A stretch of 21,269 nucleotides of DNA, taken from positions 1 through 21,269 of the forward strand of contig JAFABC010000127.1 of the NCBI GenBank assembly GCA_023426275.1, in the 5' to 3' direction. The position numbers were made by a program, and so were the translations under genes. The notes under the pieces are model-generated. The model made no database searches and was not told the origin of the DNA. It saw only the letters and a list, made by a program, of their open reading frames with translations. Every line of letters begins with the position of its first letter. The stretch's first letter is position 1. Shown here one piece after another: positions 1 through 6,943 of this stretch. This DNA comes from Pseudomonadota bacterium. GTDB taxonomy: Bacteria; Desulfobacterota; Desulfovibrionia; Desulfovibrionales; Desulfovibrionaceae.

Positions 1-596
1 GCCGTCAGCACGCCCGCGCCGATGAGCGCCCCACCGCCGCAGCGGCGCAGCCTTCCCACGAAGCGCGGGTCCCGGATGCGGCCGCCGGCCGAGCCGGCCA
101 GGAAGGCGTAGGCCGTGGTGTTGGCGATGGCCAGCAGCATGAAGGTCAGGCCCAGCAGGAAAAGCTGCGGCCCGGCCGGGGCCGTGTGGCTGACGAACTG
201 GGGGAGGAAGGCGACGAAAAAGAGGATGGATTTGGGATTGAGCACGGTGACGGCGAAGGCGTGGACGAATTTCCGGCCAGCGGGGCTGGCGGGAGGCAGG
301 GACACGGCGGCGCCGCCGGAACGGATCATGCCGAGGCCAAGCCAGATGAGGTAGGCCGCACCCACGACCTTGACCACGGTAAAGGCGGCGGCCGAGGCGG
401 CCAGCAGCGCGCCAAGGCCGAGAAGCGATCCGCCGCAGGCCACGAGGTCGCCCAGAGCCACGCCGGCGACAAGGGACCAGATGGATTTGCGGCCTTCGGC
501 CAGACCGTAGCCGACCACAAGCAGCACGGTCGGTCCGGGCGTGATGAGCAGCAGCGAGGCGGCGGCGATAAAGGCGAGATAGAGGGAAAGGGACAT
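1..596 (-). CDS. LysE/RhtB-family amino-acid exporter (3' end beyond window)
   Basis: Inner-membrane exporter of the LysE/RhtB family, whose members export amino acids such as lysine, threonine or homoserine. The substrate here cannot be read from sequence. The 198 codons visible begin MSLSLYLAFIAAASLLLI and run directly into the family signature TPGPT (about residues 19-23). A second family signature, LNPKSILFFVAFLPQF, lies near residues 114-129. Several hydrophobic segments separated by short loops fit the usual six-helix topology. The family is about 205-210 residues, so only the last few codons and the stop are missing at the left window edge. The ATG at 596 is preceded by a strong AAAGGAG ribosome-binding site and starts 21 bp after the stop of the radical SAM gene, so the two are probably co-transcribed. 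No functional link to the cell-wall genes is evident. Confidence 0.88.
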   Translation of the reverse strand, partial: MSLSLYLAFIAAASLLLITPGPTVLLVVGYGLAEGRKSIWSLVAGVALGDLVACGGSLLGLGALLAASAAAFTVVKVVGAAYLIWLGLGMIRSGGAAVSLPPASPAGRKFVHAFAVTVLNPKSILFFVAFLPQFVSHTAPAGPQLFLLGLTFMLLAIANTTAYAFLAGSAGGRIRDPRFVGRLRRCGGGALIGAGVLT

Positions 597-617
597 GGCG
601 GACTCCTTTGCCCCGGT

Positions 618-2297
618 TTATGACTTCCCCGTGGCGGCGTAAATCCCGCAGCGCCGGCAGGCCGCGCAGCCGGCGGGCGGACATTTGGCCGTGGCCAGCC
701 CCTGCCGGTAGCGCTCCCACTCGCGCCAGAGAAACTCCCGGGAAACGCCAATCTCGATGATATCCCAGGGAAAGACCTCGTCCTTGTCCCGCTCCCGATC
801 GAGATAGGCGGCCACATCGCCGTCCCAGGTCTTGAGCGCCCGGCGAAAGCTGCCGACCCGCACCGCCGCCTGGACGAGCGGAAACAGGGCGGCGTCGCCC
901 CGGGCGAGCAGGCCCTGCATCCGGGCGGCCGAGGCGTTTTCCACCTCGACGCGGAAGCCCTTGAGCGGTTTGACCGCTTCGCGCACCCGGGCGTAGGCCG
1001 CCTCGATGGCCGCCTCGGAGGCCATCGGCGCCCACTGCATGGGGGTTTGCGGCTTGGGCACGAGGGGATTGACCGAGAGGGTGGCATGGGCCACGCCGCG
1101 CTTGCCCACGCCGATGCTGGCGGCGGCGGCCACCTGCCCGAGCAGCGGGGCCAGCTCGTCGAAGTCCTCGGGCGTCTCCCCGGGCCAACCGACGATCACG
1201 TAGAATTTCAAATGATTGATGCCGTGCTTGCCGGCCAGGGTCACGGCGCGCAGCAGGTCGTCCACGGCCAGATGCTTGTTGGCGGCCCGGCGCAGGCGCT
1301 CGCTGGGCGCTTCCAGGGCGAGCGTCAGGGTGCGCAGCCCGGCCGCGCGCAGGGTGGCGAGCAGGTCCGGGGTGATGCCGTCGGCGCGCACCGAGGACAG
1401 GGAGAACTTCGTGCCCCGCTCGCGCAGCCAGGACAGAAACGGCAGCAGGTCCGGCCAGTCGGTAAGCGCCGTGCCCACGAGGCCGACCTTGCGCGGGGAG
1501 ACGTCCTCGATCAGGGCCTGCAAGCCGTCCATGCGGGCCTGCCGGGGCGGCCGGTAGACGTAGCCGGCGGCGCAGAAACGGCAGCCATAGGGGCAACCGC
1601 GATTGACCTCGACCAGAAACATGTCGCGGAAGGCGGCGTGGCCGGACACGAAGCAGGAATGGGCCGGATCGGCCAGGGTCACGGACGGGGCGGACGTCGC
1701 GGCCACGGCGCGGGCCACGGGGAGCTTCGAGCGGCCGGGCACGAGCACGCCCGGCATGTCGGCCACGGCGGTCAGACAGGCGGCCTTGTCCGCGCCGGCC
1801 AGGGCCGTCTCGCGCAGCCGGGCCAGCACGGCGGCGAGACCGGCCTCGGCCTCGCCGACAAAGAGCAGGTCAAGGGCCGGCAGGATGGGCGCGGGATTGA
1901 TAAAGGACAGCGGCCCGCCGCCCATGACAATGGGAAAGTCGGGCCGCGCCTTGGCTTCCTGGGGGATTTCCGCCGCGGCCAGGGCCGCCGCGACGGGCAG
2001 ATAGTCTTCTTCGTAGCACAGCGAAAAGGCGATGACCGGGAAATCGGTCAGGGGCCGACCGGAATCCTCGGCCTGGGGGACGCTCCCGGGGCGGCAAAAC
2101 ACCCGCTCCACGGCCAGGGCGCCGTCCTCGTTGAGCAGTCGCCAAACGGCCTGCCAGCCCAGGGCCGACAGAGCCACGGCGGCGTCGCCGGGAACGGCCA
2201 GGGCCACGGGCAGCCGTCCGCCGAAATCGCGAACAGCCGGCCTGTCCAGCCCGAAATACACCTGCGGCCGCGTCGTCTCGTTCAATACGCCTTCCAA
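618..2297 (-). CDS. Radical SAM protein of the TIGR03960-like type, function unknown
   Basis: A 559-residue radical SAM protein. The N-terminal part (about 15-215) resembles the B12-binding-like Rossmann domain of these enzymes, including GGGPLSF near 126-132 and FVGEAE near 146-151. The cluster-binding motif CxxxCxxC is C235, C239 and C242 in RGCPYGCRFCAAGY. The barrel follows, with the family-like segment FYVIVGWPGETPEDF at about 365-379. The C-terminus carries PWDIIEIGVSREFLWRE and a cysteine cluster, C539, C544, C547 and C550, as recalled for the TIGR03960 family. In many bacteria that family is paired or fused with a DUF2344 (TIGR03936) domain, which is absent here. The start is uncertain: the frame opens at TTG 2297, with a second TTG at 2285 behind GGAAGG, and there is no nearby ATG. 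The gene lies 81 bp after ftsZ, beyond a hairpin cluster. The reaction and substrate are unknown. Confidence 0.85.
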   Translation of the reverse strand: MEGVLNETTRPQVYFGLDRPAVRDFGGRLPVALAVPGDAAVALSALGWQAVWRLLNEDGALAVERVFCRPGSVPQAEDSGRPLTDFPVIAFSLCYEEDYLPVAAALAAAEIPQEAKARPDFPIVMGGGPLSFINPAPILPALDLLFVGEAEAGLAAVLARLRETALAGADKAACLTAVADMPGVLVPGRSKLPVARAVAATSAPSVTLADPAHSCFVSGHAAFRDMFLVEVNRGCPYGCRFCAAGYVYRPPRQARMDGLQALIEDVSPRKVGLVGTALTDWPDLLPFLSWLRERGTKFSLSSVRADGITPDLLATLRAAGLRTLTLALEAPSERLRRAANKHLAVDDLLRAVTLAGKHGINHLKFYVIVGWPGETPEDFDELAPLLGQVAAAASIGVGKRGVAHATLSVNPLVPKPQTPMQWAPMASEAAIEAAYARVREAVKPLKGFRVEVENASAARMQGLLARGDAALFPLVQAAVRVGSFRRALKTWDGDVAAYLDRERDKDEVFPWDIIEIGVSREFLWREWERYRQGLATAKCPPAGCAACRRCGIYAATGKS

Positions 2298-2302
2298 CCC
2301 TT

Positions 2303-2378
2303 CCCCCGGCAGGGGGGTCGGGGGGCGCTTGGCCCCCCGAGGGGGTGGGGGCGGGAGGGGGAAAGGCGCCCCCTCCCG
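2303..2378. terminator. Cluster of three GC-rich hairpins between ftsZ and the radical SAM gene
   Basis: Three inverted repeats occupy almost the whole intergenic gap. Immediately after the ftsZ stop, arms 2352-2361 and 2369-2378 form a perfect 10-bp stem (cgggaggggg / ccccctcccg) with a 7-nt loop. Next, 2318-2326 and 2332-2340 form a perfect 9-bp stem with a 5-nt loop. Last, 2303-2307 and 2312-2316 form a 5-bp C/G stem with a 4-nt loop. None is followed by a T run on the minus strand, so a canonical intrinsic terminator is not supported. Attenuation between ftsZ and the downstream genes, 3'-end stabilisation of the ftsZ message, or a dispersed palindromic repeat are all possible. The structures are read directly from sequence; the role is inferred. 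Confidence 0.6.
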
Positions 2379-3689
2379 CTAGTCCGCCTGCATACGGATG
2401 AACGAGGGGATTTCGAATTCCTCTTCATCAAAGAGGAATTCCTCCTCGCCAATGGGCTGGGTCTTGATGGGGGCCTGGGACAGGGCCGCCTCGGGATTGC
2501 CCTTTTTGCCGCCTTTGCGCAGGTAGGCCGGGATGTTGTAGTCGTTGGCCTGCTGGCTGGACAGCACGCGCACGCTGCGGGGGCTCTGGGGATTGGCGTT
2601 GCCGCCGCCACCGCCGCCGCCGCCACCCTGACCGAGGGGCGCGCCGCCGGTCTTCTGGCGGGACAGCGAGGTGATGATCTCGGCGGGCTTTTGCTCCTCG
2701 CGCTTCTGGGCCGGGACCGCGTCGCGCTGCATGGCCGACTCGATGCCCGTGGCGATGACGGTGATGCGCATCTCGTCGGTGGCGTCGGGATCGAAGACCG
2801 TGCCGAAAAAGACCTTGGCGTCCTCGTGGACGGCCTCGGTGATGGTGGAGGCGGCCTCGTCGACCTCCTCGATGGTCAGGTCCGGACCGCAGGTGATGTT
2901 CATGAGCACGCCGCGGGCGCCGTCGATGGTGACGTCTTCCAGCAGCGGGCTGGTGATGGCCTTGAGCGCCGCCTCGCGGGCGCGGGATTCGCCGCGCGCC
3001 GTGCCGAAGCCCATCATGGCCAGTCCCATTTCGCTCATGACCGCCTTGACGTCGGCGAAGTCGAGGTTGATGAGCCCCGGCACCATGATGAGGTCGGAAA
3101 TGCCCTTGACGGCGAAATAGAGGATTTCGTCGGCCTTTTTGAGCATCTCGATGAAGGTGGCCTTTTTGGAGGCCAGGGACAGCAGACGGTCGTTGGGGAT
3201 GGTGATAATGGAATCCACCACGTCCCGCAGGGCCTGCACGCCCTTCTCGGCCGAGAGCAGACGTTTCTTGCCCTCGAAATAAAACGGCTTGGTCACGACC
3301 GCCACGGTAAGGGCCCCGGCCTCCTTGGCCACCTGCGCCACCACGGGGGCCGCGCCGGTGCCGGTGCCGCCGCCCATGCCGGCGGTGACGAAAACCATGT
3401 CGCAATCGCCGATGGCCTCGCGAATGGCGTCAATGCTCTCCAGGGCGGCGTCACGGCCGACGTCGGGGTTGGCGCCGGCGCCAAGGCCCTTGGTCAGCTT
3501 TTCGCCGAGCTGGATGCGATATTCGGCCTGGGACTTCTGCAAAGCCTGGATGTCCGTATTGGCGGTGATGAAGGTCACCCCGGACATGGCCGAGCAGATC
3601 ATGTTTTCCACGGCGTTTCCGCCGCCGCCGCCACAGCCGACGACCTTGATGCGGGCGTTCGAACCCTGTTCAAGCTCCAAGTATTCCAT
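2379..3689 (-). CDS. ftsZ: Cell division protein FtsZ
   Basis: Tubulin-like GTPase that polymerises into the cytoplasmic Z-ring. It is 436 residues, somewhat longer than E. coli FtsZ (383) because of the C-terminal linker. The nucleotide-binding glycine motif GGGTGTG is at residues 106-112. The catalytic T7 loop NLDFADV is at 208-214, with D210 and D213 in the expected places. The globular core ends near residue 317. A variable linker follows, containing nine consecutive glycines (355-363). The C-terminal peptide that recruits FtsA is present as [12 protein letters not shown] at 425-436, and a second very similar motif, [10 protein letters not shown], sits at 383-392. The ATG at 3689 follows a GGGGGAG ribosome-binding site. 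The gene is 60 bp downstream of ftsA, the usual ftsA-ftsZ pairing. The duplicated peptide motif is the only unusual element. Confidence 0.99.
   Translation of the reverse strand: MEYLELEQGSNARIKVVGCGGGGGNAVENMICSAMSGVTFITANTDIQALQKSQAEYRIQLGEKLTKGLGAGANPDVGRDAALESIDAIREAIGDCDMVFVTAGMGGGTGTGAAPVVAQVAKEAGALTVAVVTKPFYFEGKKRLLSAEKGVQALRDVVDSIITIPNDRLLSLASKKATFIEMLKKADEILYFAVKGISDLIMVPGLINLDFADVKAVMSEMGLAMMGFGTARGESRAREAALKAITSPLLEDVTIDGARGVLMNITCGPDLTIEEVDEAASTITEAVHEDAKVFFGTVFDPDATDEMRITVIATGIESAMQRDAVPAQKREEQKPAEIITSLSRQKTGGAPLGQGGGGGGGGGNANPQSPRSVRVLSSQQANDYNIPAYLRKGGKKGNPEAALSQAPIKTQPIGEEEFLFDEEEFEIPSFIRMQAD
2601..2627 (-). repeat. GGN codon run encoding nine glycines in the FtsZ linker
   Basis: Nine consecutive GGC/GGT codons encode G355-G363 in the linker between the FtsZ globular core and its C-terminal peptides. 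Such trinucleotide runs can change length by replication slippage without breaking the frame. The linker is known to vary freely in sequence and length between species, so length differences among strains would be expected. Confidence 0.8.
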
Positions 3690-3749
3690 ACGTGTCTCCC
3701 CCTAGCGGAACTCCCTGATGGTCCCCCGAAAAGGCTTGCCTGTCGCGGA

Positions 3750-4976
3750 CTATTTGACGTCCACGAACCACTTCCGCATCCTCCCCAGAATGCGGTTGAA
3801 AACATTTTCGTCACGGATGCGGAAACGTTGTTCCACGCCTTCCTTTTCCGCGCCATACATCAAAAGGCCCACGGCCGTGGCGTACATGGGGCTGTTGACC
3901 ACGTCCTTAAGTCCCCCGACCTTGTCGGGATAGCCGATGCGCGTGGGCAGGTTGAAGATTTGCTCACCCAGTTCCTGGATGCCCTCGATCAGCGCCGTGC
4001 CGCCGGTCAGGACCACGCCGGCCCCGATCTGGTTTTTCATGCCCGACCGGATGAGCTCCTGGTCCACCAGGGCCAGCATCTCCTCCACGCGCGGCTCGCA
4101 GATTTCGGCCAGCACCTGCCGTGAAAGCCGGCGGGGCTCCCTCCCCCCGACACTCATGACTTCGATGACCTCGTCTTTTGGCACCATCTCCGCCAGGGCG
4201 CAACCATACTTGATCTTGATCTTTTCGGCCGAAGCCATGGGCGTGCGCAGGCCGAAGGCGATGTCGTTGGTCAGGTTGGTGCCGCCCAGGGCCAGCACGG
4301 CGGTGTGCTTGATCGAATCGTTGGCGAAGATCGCCAGATCCGTGGTGCCGCCGCCGAGGTCCACCAGGGCCACGCCGATTTCGCGCTCCTCGCCCGTGAG
4401 CACGGCCTTGGACGAGGCCAGGGATTCGAGCACGATGTCCGACACATCCAGCCCGGCGCGGTGGCAGGACCGGATGATGTTCTGGGCGCTGGTGACGGCC
4501 CCGGTGACAATGTGCACGCGCACTTCCAGGCGCACCCCGGCCATGCCGAGCGGATCGGCGATGCCCCGCTGGTCATCGACGATGAATTCCTGGGGCAGGA
4601 TGTGGATGACCTCCCGGTCCAGCGGGATGGCCACGGCCTTGGCCGCGTCGATGACCCGCTCGATGTCCCGGGGGCCGACCTCGCCGCCCTTGACGGCGAT
4701 GACCCCGTGGCTGTTGAAGCCTTTGATGTGACTGCCGGCGATGCCGGCATAGACCGAGCGGATTTCGCATCCGGCCATAAGCTCGGCCTCTTCCAACGCC
4801 TTTTTGACGGACTGCACGGTCTGCTCGATATTGACCACCACGCCCTTGCGCAGTCCCGTGGACGGGCTCGTGCCGATGCCCACCACGTCGACGCCCTCGG
4901 GCGAAAGTTCGCCGACGACCACGCAAATCTTGGTGGTGCCGATATCGAGTCCGACAATAAGTTCCGACCTGGCCAT
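3750..4976 (-). CDS. ftsA: Cell division protein FtsA
   Basis: Actin-like ATPase that anchors FtsZ filaments to the inner membrane and recruits later divisome proteins. It is 408 residues, within the family range. The phosphate-1 motif LDIGTTKICVVVGE is near residues 10-23. The SHS2-type 1C region with KGVVVNI and YAGIAGSHIKG follows. The phosphate-2 motif VDLGGGTTDLA and the adenosine motif VVLTGGTALIEG lie in the second half. The C-terminus NRILGRMRKWFVDVK (about 394-408) is amphipathic and basic, as expected for the membrane-targeting helix. The ATG at 4976 has a GGGAG ribosome-binding site about 8 nt upstream. The gene is separated from ftsQ by 138 bp, the largest gap in the cluster, so ftsA-ftsZ may have their own transcriptional input. 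Confidence 0.98.
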   Translation of the reverse strand: MARSELIVGLDIGTTKICVVVGELSPEGVDVVGIGTSPSTGLRKGVVVNIEQTVQSVKKALEEAELMAGCEIRSVYAGIAGSHIKGFNSHGVIAVKGGEVGPRDIERVIDAAKAVAIPLDREVIHILPQEFIVDDQRGIADPLGMAGVRLEVRVHIVTGAVTSAQNIIRSCHRAGLDVSDIVLESLASSKAVLTGEEREIGVALVDLGGGTTDLAIFANDSIKHTAVLALGGTNLTNDIAFGLRTPMASAEKIKIKYGCALAEMVPKDEVIEVMSVGGREPRRLSRQVLAEICEPRVEEMLALVDQELIRSGMKNQIGAGVVLTGGTALIEGIQELGEQIFNLPTRIGYPDKVGGLKDVVNSPMYATAVGLLMYGAEKEGVEQRFRIRDENVFNRILGRMRKWFVDVK

Positions 4977-5023
4977 AAAAACCGCTCCCTGAACGTTTCC
5001 TCTCGTGGCGTCGGTGTCGCCCG

Positions 5024-5068
5024 CGCATGTTTTACGTCAAACATGCGTCGATTTCATGTCCAAAATCG
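5024..5068. promoter_or_regulatory. Two adjacent perfect inverted repeats in the ftsQ-ftsA gap
   Basis: Arms 5024-5032 (cgcatgttt) and 5039-5047 (aaacatgcg) form a perfect 9-bp inverted repeat around a 6-nt centre. One base away, 5049-5054 (cgattt) and 5063-5068 (aaatcg) form a perfect 6-bp repeat around an 8-nt centre. Both lie 48-92 bp upstream of the ftsA start. There is no T run after either on the minus strand, so they do not look like an intrinsic terminator. I could not find a convincing sigma70 promoter overlapping them. They may be operator dyads or mRNA hairpins at a processing site; the function is inferred. Confidence 0.45.
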
Positions 5069-5114
5069 CCCCCCCGGACGATTCCTCGACGCCGGCGTTG
5101 CCCGCGCTTTCGCC

Positions 5115-6056
5115 CTAGCCGCGCGCCGCCTCCCCCGAAGCCGCGCGTTTTTCCACCCAGACTTTGTCGCCTTCGGCGGTGATCAACCCAACTGTGTCCA
5201 GTTCTCCGCGCCGACGCAAGTCCGTCCACACAAGATTCATGCGGGAAAGATTGCGTTGCCAGTCCTTGGAGCCCAGGCACAGCAGGATGCCCGGGTCCAT
5301 GAGCCGGATTTCCAGCCCCCGGCTCCAACTCAGGCGCAACCAGGCAATCTGCCCGAAATCGAACGGCACCTGATGCTCGGCCACGGCCCGGCGCAAATCG
5401 GCCAGCAACTGCAAATGCTTTTCCATGCCGGCCTCGACCTCGATCTGGGGCAGGGAGACGAACTGCCCCGGCTCGACCTTGTCGATGATGCGCCCAACCT
5501 CGTCGGCGTAATAGAGGGTTCCCTGATACTGCACAAGATAGGACGGCGTTTTTTCCTGCACATGGACCTCGACCGTCCCCGGCAGAATCCGTTTGACGGA
5601 GACGGAATCGATCCAGGGCTCCCGGGCCAGATCGGTCCGGATGCGGTCCATGGACAGGGACAGCACGTTGACCCCGGGGGCCAGTCCGGCCACTTCCCGG
5701 ATGTGATCCTGGGACAGGCGCGAACAGCCCGTGATGGAAGCCTGTTGCAGCGCGAAATAATTGATCGTGGTCAGCCAGCGGTAGCCGGCCAGCAGCGCGA
5801 TGCTCACCGCCAGGACGATGGCCCCCATGAAGGCCATGGACACGGCCCGCGTGAACAGGCGGCCCATGCCGCCAAGACTCACCCGGGGGAGGCAGATCGA
5901 ACCGGAGCCGCGACTGGTGCGGTTGCGGTTGCTCCTGGTCTTGACCTTTCTGCTCTTGACCACCACCCGGGGGGTGCTCCGTCCATAGGCGTTGCGGCGT
6001 TTCCTGCTCGCCCCGCGCACCCCGAGGCCGGAAAGCGTCCCGACTCTGACATTCAT
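5115..6056 (-). CDS. ftsQ: Cell division protein FtsQ (DivIB-type, POTRA domain)
   Basis: Bitopic inner-membrane divisome protein that links early cytoplasmic components to the FtsW-FtsI synthase through the FtsQ-FtsL-FtsB subcomplex. It is 313 residues. Residues 1-70 are a strongly basic cytoplasmic tail with many Arg and Lys, notably in 18-50. A single transmembrane helix covers roughly 71-91. The POTRA domain follows at about 102-170 (FALQQASITGCSRLSQ to VEVHVQEKTPSYLV), then the FtsQ beta domain to the C-terminus. The ATG at 6056 overlaps the murB stop in an ATGA joint. In E. coli ddlB occupies the place between murB-murC and ftsQ; none is present here. The 138 bp between this gene and ftsA hold two inverted repeats. 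Confidence 0.93.
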   Translation of the reverse strand: MNVRVGTLSGLGVRGASRKRRNAYGRSTPRVVVKSRKVKTRSNRNRTSRGSGSICLPRVSLGGMGRLFTRAVSMAFMGAIVLAVSIALLAGYRWLTTINYFALQQASITGCSRLSQDHIREVAGLAPGVNVLSLSMDRIRTDLAREPWIDSVSVKRILPGTVEVHVQEKTPSYLVQYQGTLYYADEVGRIIDKVEPGQFVSLPQIEVEAGMEKHLQLLADLRRAVAEHQVPFDFGQIAWLRLSWSRGLEIRLMDPGILLCLGSKDWQRNLSRMNLVWTDLRRRGELDTVGLITAEGDKVWVEKRAASGEAARG

Positions 6057-6943
6057 GGCGCCACCCTCACTTCCAGTTCCAGTTCATATCCGCTCCGCTC
6101 CCGCACGGATTGCCTTGCCGCCGCGAGCAGCGAAAACGCCTCCCCGGCCGTCCCTCCGCCATAATTGACCAAAAAGTTGGCATGTTTTTCCGAAAACCCG
6201 ACGCCGCCCAGCCGTTTCCCCCGAAAACCGGCCGCTTCGAGCAGCCGCCAAGCCGCTTCGCCCGGCGGATTCTTGAACACGCACCCGGCCGTGGCCGCGG
6301 TGATGGGCTGACTGGCCTTTTTTTGGCCCAGGTGCGCCACCATGTCCTTGCGGATGTCGATGGGTTCGCGCACCTCGCAGTCGATCTCCGCCTCCAGGAC
6401 CAGAAAAAATCCGTCCTCCCCGGTCAGGGAAAACCGCCGGTAGGCGGTGGAAAATCCTTCGCGCCCGACCCAGCGCAATCCCGCCCGCGGGGTCCATACC
6501 CGCACCCGGGCCAGCACGTCGCCCAGGCAGTCGCCATAGGAGCCGGCATTGCCGGCCACGGCCCCGCCCACGGTGCCGGGCACGCCGACCAGCCCGCCGA
6601 GCCCGGACAGCCCCTGGGTGGCCAGCCAGGCCACCAGACGCTGCAACTTGACGCCGGCCCCCACCCGCACCCGGATTTTGTCCCCGGCCCGTTCGTGCAG
6701 GATGACCGGCTCCCCGCGCAGACGCGGGGCGATCACCACCAGCGGCAGCTCGCCGTCCCGGGCCAGGACGTTGCTTCCGCCACCGAGCACGAATGGCGCG
6801 CCGCCAAGGCCGGCCAGGGCATCGGCCAGCCCCTCGGCGTCCTCGGCCCGGTCAAGGCGCGCCTCGGCCAGGGCGCGGCCGCCCAGGCGCAAGGTGGTGC
6901 GGGAGGCCAAAAGCGGCCCGGGACCAAGCTCAAGCGTCACCAC
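6053..6943 (-). CDS. murB: UDP-N-acetylenolpyruvoylglucosamine reductase MurB
   Basis: FAD-dependent enzyme that uses NADPH to reduce UDP-GlcNAc-enolpyruvate to UDP-MurNAc in the cytoplasm. It is 296 residues, the length of the shorter type II MurB proteins. The FAD-binding segments are [12 protein letters not shown] (52-63), [18 protein letters not shown] (121-138) and [11 protein letters not shown] (250-260). The catalytic segment reads GCVFKNPPG, so residue 221 is Cys (TGC at 6281-6283) where the family's general acid is usually Ser. The C-terminal ELELEVRV carries the expected acidic residues. The start is one of two consecutive GTG codons, 6943 or 6940; the GGAGG ribosome-binding site is 3 nt from the first and 6 nt from the second, which favours 6940. 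The gene overlaps the end of murC and is coupled to ftsQ. Confidence 0.97.
   Translation of the reverse strand: MVTLELGPGPLLASRTTLRLGGRALAEARLDRAEDAEGLADALAGLGGAPFVLGGGSNVLARDGELPLVVIAPRLRGEPVILHERAGDKIRVRVGAGVKLQRLVAWLATQGLSGLGGLVGVPGTVGGAVAGNAGSYGDCLGDVLARVRVWTPRAGLRWVGREGFSTAYRRFSLTGEDGFFLVLEAEIDCEVREPIDIRKDMVAHLGQKKASQPITAATAGCVFKNPPGEAAWRLLEAAGFRGKRLGGVGFSEKHANFLVNYGGGTAGEAFSLLAAARQSVRERSGYELELEVRVAP

Noticed and set aside
1047..4124. Very long plus-strand open frame (over 1000 codons) antisense to the radical SAM gene, ftsZ and ftsA
   Set aside because: It mirrors three well-identified minus-strand genes, is rich in Gly, His, Gln and Ala in the manner of antisense frames in high-GC genomes, and spans gene boundaries without any recognisable domain.
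4305..6164. Long plus-strand open frame antisense to ftsA, ftsQ and murB
   Set aside because: Same cause: absence of stop codons opposite GC-rich codons. No domain, no ribosome-binding site, and the minus-strand genes are certain.
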